Shown here: piece by piece, positions 32,350 through 39,067 of the stretch | How the letters are laid out: each line of letters starts with the position of its first letter | How positions within the stretch are numbered: the first letter of the stretch is position 1 | NCBI GenBank assembly: GCA_010672825.2 | Contig: JAAHFU020000003.1 | Coordinates: 868,001 to 932,000 of the forward strand | From: Leptolyngbya sp. SIO1E4 | Lineage (GTDB): Bacteria > Cyanobacteriota > Cyanobacteriia > Phormidesmidales > Phormidesmidaceae | DNA: 64,000 bases | Direction of reading: 5' to 3' | The notes under the pieces: generated by a model | Told to the model about the DNA's origin: nothing | Databases searched by the model: none | The model's input: the letters and a program-made list of their open reading frames with translations, nothing else | Program-made: the position numbers and the translations under genes

Positions 32350-32631
32350 CTAGACCGCCGTCATCTCTTTGAATTGCTTGCCAGCAGAGAAGGCGGGCAC
32401 CTTCGTCGCTGGGATGACCATCGTTTCACCCGTTCTGGGATTACGACCTTCCCGCTCCTTGCGATCGCGGCGCTCAAAGGAGCCAAAACCCACCAGCGTC
32501 ACCTTATCGCCTTCAGAAACGGTTTCCATAATGGCGTCAATAGTGGCAGAAAGCACTGCATCCGCCTCCTTTTTGGTCACGCCTGATTTCTCGGCCACCT
32601 TATCAACCAACTCACCTTTATTCATATTCAA
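32350..32631 (-). CDS. hup: HU-family DNA-binding protein
   Basis: A 93-residue protein with full HU architecture: MNKGELVDKVAEKSGVTKKE, the GDKVTLVGFGSFERRDRKER beta region and the DNA-intercalating arm GRNPRTGETMVIPATKVPAF. It bends DNA non-specifically. In a prophage next to an integrase it may help recombination or packaging, though phage-borne HU also replaces host HU. High confidence. Confidence 0.95.
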   Translation of the reverse strand: MNMNKGELVDKVAEKSGVTKKEADAVLSATIDAIMETVSEGDKVTLVGFGSFERRDRKEREGRNPRTGETMVIPATKVPAFSAGKQFKEMTAV

Positions 32632-32747
32632 CCTGAAAACAACGACATAGCAGGCATTTCGCCTGTTTTAGCACGGGAGATCGGGGGTTTCAAGTCGAAA
32701 TAGTGAATCTGTGCCACTATGAGCGCAGTTAGTACGGAGCTACTGGA

Positions 32748-33044
32748 ATGGATATAAGCTTTGGAAAAACTGAGCCACCTACCGAAGCAAGCCCAAAAGA
32801 GCGGGCGATCGCGGCCATCAGGGCCGCTGAGATTCAGCTCGCCAAGACTGTGATCGATGTCGCTGATGCGATTGTCAGCGGCGAAGTCGATCCCTGCGCC
32901 TGTGTGTATATTCAGGCCGCTAGCGCCCAGTCCTGTCTGGATGGCATGAGGAATCACGTCAGCGGGAAGACCACTGAAGCTGATGGGCCAGGCATGGGCC
33001 TTGCCGATTTTCTTCGGCAGCTGCGGCGCGCCAGCAGTAACTAA
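32748..33044 (+). CDS. small phage hypothetical
   Basis: A 98-residue protein, mainly helical (ERAIAAIRAAEIQLAKTVID, VADAIVSGEVDPCACVYIQA, SCLDGMRNHVSGK). The only rightward gene in this part of the prophage, convergent with the integrase and followed by a terminator hairpin. No family recognised. Confidence 0.5.
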   Translation: MDISFGKTEPPTEASPKERAIAAIRAAEIQLAKTVIDVADAIVSGEVDPCACVYIQAASAQSCLDGMRNHVSGKTTEADGPGMGLADFLRQLRRASSN

Positions 33045-33063
33045 CCGTCATCAAACTTTCATT

Positions 33064-33097
33064 AGCCTCAGCGTTCTATGCGCTGGGGCTTTGTTTT
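33064..33097 (+). terminator. terminator between convergent genes
   Basis: AGCCTCAGCG...CGCTGGGGCT, a 10-bp stem with one G-T pair and loop TTCTATG, followed by TTGTTTT. It ends the gene at 32,748 and faces the integrase end at 33,100. Confidence 0.8.
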
Positions 33098-33099
33098 GG

Positions 33100-33936
33100 C
33101 TACAAGTTCAGGTAATCGCTCGCAGATTCCTCAGGGGAGCTGTGCAGATACTTGTCCGTCGTTTGGATGCTGGCATGGCCCAAGCTATCCCGAACAACAT
33201 GGATCGGCGCACCGGCCTCCAGACTATGACTGGCTGCACTATGACGGAGCCAATGTAGTGATGCCTCTGCAGGAGCCCCAGACTTGAGGACTGCTGCTTT
33301 CTTCACGTCATGGGCCTGGCGTGGCGCCAGACCAAAAACTCTGCCTTCATCTGATGCATCGCCTCGCAGCGCCTCTATCTCAGACCACACCACAGCAGGC
33401 ACCCGCACCGATCTCCACTTATCGCGCTTGCCCAGCAGCCTCACCACTGCGGTGCCATCAGGCTTAGGCGTAAAGTCTTTCCATAGAATTCCGCACACCT
33501 CAGAAATCCGGGCCCCGATCGCGTAAGTGAGTAGCAGTAATGCGCGATCGCGCCCTGGCTTTGCCGCTGCAATGATTGCCCGAACTTGCTGGGGGCTCAG
33601 GATGCGCTCATGCAAATTCTCATGAACCTTTGGCGACCGCAGTGCGATCGCGGGGTTGCGGGGGATGAACTCTTGCTCGTGAGCGAACTTCAGCAGCGAT
33701 CGGAGAGAGCTGATTTTTCGCTTAACACTACCCGCCCTGAGATGCAGTACCTCGATTAGATAGGTCTGATAGGACTGCAAACACCCTAGCGATATTGCCT
33801 CCAGGGGTGGATTGTCCCAGAAGTTCATAGCCTGTGTCACGTCACGCAGGTATGCGTCTTGTGTCCTTCTGGGGCGGCCATACAGCCACTGCTCAATTAT
33901 CTTGGTGTTACTAAGTTCTTTAGCTGATCCGCGCAT
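33100..33936 (-). CDS. int: tyrosine recombinase (prophage integrase, XerC/D type)
   Basis: A 278-residue protein. The SAM-like core-binding domain is residues 10-95. The catalytic set is Arg in GARISEVCGILW, Lys in GKRDKWRSV, HxLR in LHWLRHSAASH, His in LGHASIQTT and nucleophile Tyr in DKYLH. It lacks an arm-binding domain, as in short integrases. It is likely the integrase of the leftward prophage; its att site was not found. Confidence 0.9.
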   Translation of the reverse strand: MRGSAKELSNTKIIEQWLYGRPRRTQDAYLRDVTQAMNFWDNPPLEAISLGCLQSYQTYLIEVLHLRAGSVKRKISSLRSLLKFAHEQEFIPRNPAIALRSPKVHENLHERILSPQQVRAIIAAAKPGRDRALLLLTYAIGARISEVCGILWKDFTPKPDGTAVVRLLGKRDKWRSVRVPAVVWSEIEALRGDASDEGRVFGLAPRQAHDVKKAAVLKSGAPAEASLHWLRHSAASHSLEAGAPIHVVRDSLGHASIQTTDKYLHSSPEESASDYLNL

Positions 33937-33972
33937 GTCACAGACCCATAACTCTCGTTATAGGTCTTATTC

Positions 33973-34950
33973 CTACGGGCACAAATCAACAGCTTTTAAC
34001 GCATTTGTCAACTTGTCATGGAACTGTCTTAAGTTAGTCCGAAATACACAATCCGACTCCAAAGAGTCGGGGGTTTTCAGGCTCCAGATGCGAGAAGCAA
34101 CTTCATGAGGGATTTCAACCCCAATACACCCTTCCTCTGACATGATTTTCATGATTGCGCCCCCATCGTTCGTTGGGACAAGATGCCTCCACCTCAAGCG
34201 CAATGCCTCGGCACAGGTTAACCCGCTACACCAGAGGAACTCACACAAGATTGCATCTCTCGAAACCTTTAAACGAGACGGAGCACTCATAGCTCTATCC
34301 AATTGAGCACAGGTAGCGACAGGAACAGCCTTGCAGATTAAGTCATACAGATGTTTTTGGAACTTAGAGTCTCCAAAGTTGATGCGCGCTACACGACCAC
34401 TGAAGGCTATATGCAGGACAGGCCAAATATTTGGCCACTTTTCAGGATTAAATCTACCCACCTCTACCAGGACGCGCTCTGACAGTGTTCTATCTGGCCC
34501 AAAAACCAGGTCTGGATAAATCTTTGCAGCAACAGTTCCACACATTGAAGCCATCAGGGTGTAGTGAGTAGTACACCAGGCGTTCGGATATGCTCTCCGT
34601 AGTACAGGGGCAACCGAAAATCTCAACAAATCAACAATTACTCTATGTTCAGAGCCACCATTCTTGCCGCTAAGCTTTCCTTCCCCTCTGGCCGCGTAGA
34701 GCACCAAGGCATGAGACAGATCGTCAGACGAGCTACCTGGCAATCCCTTCACCTTTCTGACTCGAACTCCCAGTTTCTGTTCTCGAATTTCCTTAGCCCC
34801 AGGAAACTCATACTTAATCCATCGCTGGATGGTTCTGCGAGAAACGCCAGCAGCCTCAGCCAAACGAGAAACGTTTGACTCACCAGACTCATAGGCAGCA
34901 ACGACCTCCAACTTGGTTAATGGTTTTGTTCGTAGCTTTTTTCTGCTCAT
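33973..34950 (-). CDS. degenerate tyrosine-recombinase-like protein with N-terminal HTH
   Basis: A 325-residue protein. Residues 10-45 form an HTH (VVAAYESGESNVSRLAEAAG, VSRRTIQRWIKYE). The C-terminal half carries LWCSGLTCAEALRLRWRHL, aligning with the recombinase box-I pattern (TGLRISEALxLxW) but with Thr where the catalytic Arg should be. No HxxR box or nucleophile Tyr is seen before the stop. It may be a catalytically dead regulator or a decayed integrase. It sits between the true integrase and cassette copy 3. Confidence 0.5.
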   Translation of the reverse strand: MSRKKLRTKPLTKLEVVAAYESGESNVSRLAEAAGVSRRTIQRWIKYEFPGAKEIREQKLGVRVRKVKGLPGSSSDDLSHALVLYAARGEGKLSGKNGGSEHRVIVDLLRFSVAPVLRRAYPNAWCTTHYTLMASMCGTVAAKIYPDLVFGPDRTLSERVLVEVGRFNPEKWPNIWPVLHIAFSGRVARINFGDSKFQKHLYDLICKAVPVATCAQLDRAMSAPSRLKVSRDAILCEFLWCSGLTCAEALRLRWRHLVPTNDGGAIMKIMSEEGCIGVEIPHEVASRIWSLKTPDSLESDCVFRTNLRQFHDKLTNALKAVDLCP

Positions 34951-34977
34951 TAGTCAGTTTCTGTTTATCAGTGAAAT

Positions 34978-35220
34978 CTAAGTCGTAAGTATTGCCGGGC
35001 TTTGCCCGACCAACTCTTCAATCAGCCCATCTTCACCAAACTCTGCCAGCAGGTCAGCAATCATCGGCGCGTCGTGGTCAACGTAGATAAGGGCCAGATC
35101 TGGGCGCAGCTGTCGAATCAATTCAGCCAGGATGCGAGCCAAGCGATCGATGTCGTCTCGCAGTTCATCGGGCTCTGTTGCCTGGCTTTCTAAGGCTTCT
35201 AGGGCAGCGTCATAGTTCAT
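34978..35220 (-). CDS. cassette gene 8, copy 3
   Basis: An 80-residue protein starting MNYDAALEALESQATEPDEL and ending VGQSPAILTT. The intact reference for the copy disrupted at 2483. Last gene of cassette copy 3; overlaps gene 7 by 4 nt (ATGA). Confidence 0.65.
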   Translation of the reverse strand: MNYDAALEALESQATEPDELRDDIDRLARILAELIRQLRPDLALIYVDHDAPMIADLLAEFGEDGLIEELVGQSPAILTT

Positions 35221-35444
35221 AACTCGCCTCTCCAGGGCTGCAGTAATTGGGTTGCATCAAGGCCATAGAGCAACGAGATCGCGCTGAGTTCATTCGCATC
35301 GCAGAAGGTGACATTGACCTTGAAAAGAAAAGGTTTAATTCGGTGCTCTGTGAGGGGAGCCGGTTCCCAAAGGCTAAGTCGCCATCGTCCCGGCCCCACG
35401 GATGTGATGCACGCCTGTAGAGAAACTGAAGTCACAACAGGCAT
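35217..35444 (-). CDS. cassette gene 7, copy 3
   Basis: A 75-residue protein from MPVVTSVSLQACITSVGPGR, nearly identical to 2259-2486; differs near SAISLLYGLDATQL. Function unknown. Confidence 0.6.
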   Translation of the reverse strand: MPVVTSVSLQACITSVGPGRWRLSLWEPAPLTEHRIKPFLFKVNVTFCDANELSAISLLYGLDATQLLQPWRGEL

Positions 35445-35455
35445 GGGCTTTCTCC

Positions 35456-35998
35456 TCACCTACAGGCATCAGCAACATTGGTCTTGGCGCGTTCCAGCAA
35501 AAACCGAAACGCGGCGGATTCATCCTCTTTAGGCCATACGGTTCGGATTAGCTCTGCACCTTGATAGAGGCGACAGAACAATGCCTTTTCTTCGTCCTGG
35601 CTGGCTTGAGGGCAAACCGTAATGGGGGATTGCAATTGCTCTGGGGTCAGGGCTGCCAGGGCTAGAATCAACCCCTTCGAGAACACAGACGTGGCACCCG
35701 CTTCCAAAACAAACGAGCGATTGTGACACTCCAGCACCAGTTGCAGGTGATAGGTGGGTTTGTTTTTGTACTCACCCTGCGTAATGCGCAGCTCACGGGC
35801 ATAGCCGGTGATGGCCTCGTAAGCGATCGGTTCTGCCCCCTCAGGGCCATTCCAGAAATACCAGAGGCATTCTTCACGACGTTTGCAATGAATCGTGCGG
35901 GTTACTGGGGCAGGGCCAAAGCCAAGTTGCGATCGCGCTTCGAGTTTATTGAGACGCTCTAGTAGCTGGTTGAGGGTGTAGTGATCCGTGGTGGCCAT
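35456..35998 (-). CDS. cassette gene 6, copy 3
   Basis: A 180-residue protein nearly identical to 1705-2247. In the middle (ARELRITQGEYKNKP) it instead matches copy 2, so the copies form a mosaic, suggesting recombination between them. Confidence 0.65.
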   Translation of the reverse strand: MATTDHYTLNQLLERLNKLEARSQLGFGPAPVTRTIHCKRREECLWYFWNGPEGAEPIAYEAITGYARELRITQGEYKNKPTYHLQLVLECHNRSFVLEAGATSVFSKGLILALAALTPEQLQSPITVCPQASQDEEKALFCRLYQGAELIRTVWPKEDESAAFRFLLERAKTNVADACR

Positions 35999-36000
35999 CG

Positions 36001-36189
36001 CTAGTCGTCCCCCAACAACGAATAGGGCATGAGGCTGGCGATGTAGAGCATTTCGTGGCGAAACATTGCCCAGGCGAGGGGATGGCTGACATCGAGTTCA
36101 TGCTTTAAAGCCCAGCCACGATAGGGCTTTCGGTAGCCAACCTCCAGCCCTGCAACCATATCAAGGGGGATCAGGTCATCATGCGTCAT
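36001..36189 (-). CDS. cassette gene 5, copy 3
   Basis: A 62-residue protein from MTHDDLIPLDMVAGLEVGYR, the homologue of 1514-1702. ATG inside the end of gene 4. Function unknown. Confidence 0.6.
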   Translation of the reverse strand: MTHDDLIPLDMVAGLEVGYRKPYRGWALKHELDVSHPLAWAMFRHEMLYIASLMPYSLLGDD

Positions 36190-36469
36190 CATCCATTCCC
36201 TCGATGTTGGATTCTTCAACAATCTCAGCCTCAAAACACTTGCCTACCAGGTCTTCTAGGGGCTTACCGATACCAGCTTCGTGGCGGATCTCATATTGCC
36301 AGCCACAGGTACCAAACCCTTCCGCCAGAGCAACAGCCGGGCTGATATACCCCATGCCGGTGATGACGCCCTCAGCAGGTTTAGGTTTAGCGGTATAGCG
36401 AACCCACTGAAACAGTTGATATTTTGGGGTTGGGACATCCCCAGGTAGCGCGATGGAAAAAAGTTGCAT
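36179..36469 (-). CDS. cassette gene 4, copy 3
   Basis: A 96-residue protein, near-identical to 1234-1524 from PTPKYQLFQWVRYTAKP on, but starting MQLFSIALPGDVPTP instead of MQELSIALPKDVPTP. Function unknown. Confidence 0.65.
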   Translation of the reverse strand: MQLFSIALPGDVPTPKYQLFQWVRYTAKPKPAEGVITGMGYISPAVALAEGFGTCGWQYEIRHEAGIGKPLEDLVGKCFEAEIVEESNIEGMDDDA

Positions 36470-36491
36470 GTCACACAGTCCTCTGTAGCGG

Positions 36492-36560
36492 TCACATCAA
36501 TGAAGCGAGGAGAAAAGAAATGGCGACTGTCACCACAGCCGCCTGAATCAGCCAACTCAT
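36492..36560 (-). CDS. 22-residue membrane microprotein, copy 3
   Basis: MSWLIQAAVVTVAISFLLAS then LM, identical in protein to the copy at 18,593. The ATG overlaps the TGA of gene 2 as in the other copies. Confidence 0.7.
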   Translation of the reverse strand: MSWLIQAAVVTVAISFLLASLM

Positions 36561-36871
36561 CAGCTTTCGTCAGCAACGAGCTGATAGCTTTCGCCCCAAC
36601 AGAGCATCGGTTGATTTGTCCGAGTGCCAATGGGAATGCGCCGTGCAGCCATATCCTGTTGCCGCCAGCGGTAGCCCGCCATGTAGGTCTCACTGCGCGG
36701 ATAGCGAGGCGGATCACCAAAGTAGGCATCGGATGCTGCTAAGCAGCGCAGCTCTTTGCGGTCATAGAGGAAATCCAGTAGATCCTCGTCAGTCAGAATC
36801 GATCCGGTTTGGCTGGATGGGGCAGCCGTCGTAGGGGTAAGGACGGCGATCGGGGGAGCTTCGGTTAACAT
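36560..36871 (-). CDS. cassette gene 2, copy 3
   Basis: A 103-residue homologue of 848-1156. The C-terminus differs slightly: ...CWGESYQLVADES instead of ...SYQTVAEHF, from a small sequence change before the stop. It still overlaps the microprotein ATG. Confidence 0.65.
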   Translation of the reverse strand: MLTEAPPIAVLTPTTAAPSSQTGSILTDEDLLDFLYDRKELRCLAASDAYFGDPPRYPRSETYMAGYRWRQQDMAARRIPIGTRTNQPMLCWGESYQLVADES

Positions 36872-36962
36872 ATGGTCAAATCCTTAGCTAAGGGTTTGCA
36901 GGGAGGCGTTGCTGGTCTTTGGACGGAGTGGCAGCGCCTCTTTTGGTTGGTAGATGCCCGCT

Positions 36963-37196
36963 TTAAGCAGCCACTTGCACTCCAAAATCAACGTGGATGA
37001 CAGTGCGATCGACGATGCCGAGTCGCTCTGCCAGATAAACCACATCGGCTTTACGGCGTAGGTCAAGGCCATTAGCGAGATGGCAGACCTGGCGCAGCTT
37101 TTTGGAGCGATACCCTTTGCTGCAATGAAGCACACCGCAGCGCTCGTAAATCGCTTGGCGAAGCTGATTGATAGGGCTGTTAGAGGTGAGTTTCAT
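36963..37196 (-). CDS. cassette gene 1, copy 3
   Basis: A 77-residue protein nearly identical to 520-753 (GVLHCSKGYRSKKLRQV here, GVLHFSRGYRSKKLRQV there). First gene after the promoter at about 37,240. Function unknown. Confidence 0.6.
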   Translation of the reverse strand: MKLTSNSPINQLRQAIYERCGVLHCSKGYRSKKLRQVCHLANGLDLRRKADVVYLAERLGIVDRTVIHVDFGVQVAA

Positions 37197-37232
37197 AGCA
37201 GTGAGGTGGGTTGCTTTTGCTTATCTGTTAAT

Positions 37233-37261
37233 ACATTAGCGTCAGACGCTAATGTAGTCAA
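37233..37261 (-). promoter_or_regulatory. cassette copy 3 promoter with palindromic operator
   Basis: On the minus strand TTGACT (37261-37256), 17 bp, TAATGT (37238-37233). The spacer and -10 lie within an 11-bp perfect palindrome ACATTAGCGTC-A-GACGCTAATGT (37233-37255). A further TTAGCGTC half site is near 37,280. The XRE gene at 37,327 is divergent and likely binds here. The operator sequence differs from those of loci 1 and 2. Confidence 0.75.
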
Positions 37262-37326
37262 GCGTTAAGTGTTTACTTATTAGCGTCTTAAGTTAATATG
37301 TATGCGTACAGCGTTAAAGGGGGATA

Positions 37327-37713
37327 ATGATGGATGCAGACATTAGGCATTCCTTGATGCTTCGCTGGCGATTAAACGAAGTTATGGCGCGGTTGCGTAT
37401 CACCAACCAAGAATTGGGTGAGGCAATGGGTCGCCATGAGGTCTCCATCAGTCGCATGCGAAGCACAGACAGCATGCCTCGCCTAGATGGTGAGGCGTTA
37501 AATTTGCTCTGCAACGCCCTGACAGCGATCTCAAGGGATCGTGGTGTTATTGGGATGATTGGCCCGAACGACCTGTTTGAATATGTACCTGACGACGATT
37601 TAGCCAGGGCAAGCACAGATATTAACCCGTCTGTAAATGAGGTAGGGCAAAGTGAGGCGGGCGGCCAGAGTACCAATGACTTTGTCTCACTTACCTTTAA
37701 CGAGGCTGCATAG
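37327..37713 (+). CDS. XRE/Cro-type repressor (switch locus 3)
   Basis: About 128 residues. HTH at residues 18-75: MARLRITNQELGEAMGRHEV, SISRMRSTDSMPRLDGEALN, with LFEYVPDDD after it and an unstructured polar tail. Divergent from cassette copy 3. ATG codons at 37,327 and 37,330 are both possible. Confidence 0.8.
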   Translation: MMDADIRHSLMLRWRLNEVMARLRITNQELGEAMGRHEVSISRMRSTDSMPRLDGEALNLLCNALTAISRDRGVIGMIGPNDLFEYVPDDDLARASTDINPSVNEVGQSEAGGQSTNDFVSLTFNEAA

Positions 37714-37827
37714 ATAGCCTCAGAACCGTTAAAACGACGAAATCTTGACTGAGATCCATGTTTGTGTGCATGGGTCATGCCATAAATCAAGCGTCGATGG
37801 CAGTCGTCATCGACAAGTCACAGAAGC

Positions 37828-37857
37828 ACCCCTCGCGGCGTTGGAGCGCCCAGGGGT
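37828..37857 (+). terminator. hairpin between repressor and KilA-N gene
   Basis: ACCCCT...AGGGGT with an inner GGCG...CGCC stem, 25 bp before the KilA-N start. The T content after it is low (TGTAGTT), so it may be an attenuator or weak terminator rather than a full stop. Confidence 0.45.
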
Positions 37858-37881
37858 TGTAGTTCAGGCAGGTGAACCACC

Positions 37882-38652
37882 ATGAGTAACCCTACACTCA
37901 CCTTGCGCGAGTACAACGGAATCCAGATCCCTCAACGTCCCGATGGTTATATCAACGCCACCAAGATGTGTCAGGCGGGCGAAAAACTATGGGGAGACTT
38001 CTGGCGACTCAAGTCAACAAAGGAATATCTTGCGGCCCTAGATTCCGTTATGGGAATTCCCATAACGGTTGCTGTTACTGCGATTCAGGGTGGAGATCCA
38101 CGTCTTCAGGGCACCTGGATTCACCCTCGCTTAGCCTCTCGACTTGCCCAGTGGATCAGCCCTGAGTTTGCTGTCATTGTTGACGGATGGGTCATCAATA
38201 TCATGGAGGGCAAGCAGCCCACTGCAAATCAACCAACCGCCCCATCTCTCCCCAGTTCTGAAGAACGATTGAGAACGATTCGGTTCGGCATGGATCTCCT
38301 TCAAGAGCTGGGCGGCATTGACGACCGGACGCGTCTGGCCCTGCAAGACCTCACTCGCAATATCCTGCTAGAAGACAGGCTGAAACAGCCTGCTCTGCCT
38401 GGCGGAGAGCGGTTTGAGTGGAATATTTCTGACCGTTTAGTCCACCTCGGTTATCGGGCCAAAAGTGGCGACCTGACTAGGATTGGTAAAGTTGCGGCTC
38501 AGCTATATCGCACAAGACATGGAAAGAACCCGCCCAAGCGTGAGCAATATGTAGGCGGCACTACCCGAATGGTGAACTGCTACAGCAGCAATGATTTGGA
38601 TATTCTCGATGACGCCATTTCTGATGTCTTGGGAGCAGTTCAGCAGGCTTAA
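37882..38652 (+). CDS. KilA-N domain phage regulator
   Basis: A 256-residue protein. Residues 5-112 are a KilA-N domain: REYNGIQIPQRPDGYINATK, MCQAGEKLWGDFWRL, TWIHPRLASRLAQWISPEFA. The C-terminal half contains RLVHLGYRAKSGDLTRIGKV and EQYVGGTTRMVNCYS, as in phage antirepressors. It follows the XRE gene, holding the slot of the DinD-like gene in locus 1 and the Rha gene in locus 2. Confidence 0.85.
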   Translation: MSNPTLTLREYNGIQIPQRPDGYINATKMCQAGEKLWGDFWRLKSTKEYLAALDSVMGIPITVAVTAIQGGDPRLQGTWIHPRLASRLAQWISPEFAVIVDGWVINIMEGKQPTANQPTAPSLPSSEERLRTIRFGMDLLQELGGIDDRTRLALQDLTRNILLEDRLKQPALPGGERFEWNISDRLVHLGYRAKSGDLTRIGKVAAQLYRTRHGKNPPKREQYVGGTTRMVNCYSSNDLDILDDAISDVLGAVQQA

Positions 38653-38677
38653 CAACTCATTTATCAGAGAAATATCA

Positions 38678-38881
38678 ATGGAGTTAATAGAAGAAGCTAA
38701 ACGATTTGAGGCAGCTCAAAAGCGACTGGGCAAGACACTTTCCTCAGAGCAGTTGGAAGACTTCACAGTCATGCTAGAGGTGTATGCTTTTTCGATTGAA
38801 TTGCATGCACGCAATGCGCAATTGATTGCAAGTATGTATCGAGAGATTGAAGCTCTCCGTGACCACAGCCGCCTGCAATAA
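38678..38881 (+). CDS. small helical protein downstream of KilA-N
   Basis: A 67-residue protein starting MELIEEAKRFEAAQKRLGKT, wholly helical (VMLEVYAFSIELHARNAQLI). 25 bp after the KilA-N stop, so probably co-transcribed. No family recognised. Confidence 0.5.
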   Translation: MELIEEAKRFEAAQKRLGKTLSSEQLEDFTVMLEVYAFSIELHARNAQLIASMYREIEALRDHSRLQ

Positions 38882-38884
38882 CCC

Positions 38885-39067
38885 ACTCAAGCCAATCAAC
38901 ACTGCCGGGAATGGTTGAGGTCAGTTGGCATCCGAGATGAAGACTGGATTGAAGAGCCCGCTGCCCATATGACGAAGAAGTTACCCCGTGAGCTAATGCG
39001 GCAGTTGGATGATCACTTTTATGGAGGTGAAGGAGAAAGACAACGCAATCTGGGTGAAGGAGCTTAA
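38885..39067 (+). pseudogene. 3' remnant of a Rha-type gene
   Basis: An open stretch of about 58 codons without a start encodes ANQHCREWLRSVGIRDEDWI ... FYGGEGERQRNLGEGA. This matches the last residues of the Rha protein at 16,927-17,688. As at that locus, an EAD-NB-ARC-TPR gene ends convergently next to it, so the remnant and the TPR gene moved as a block. Confidence 0.8.
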
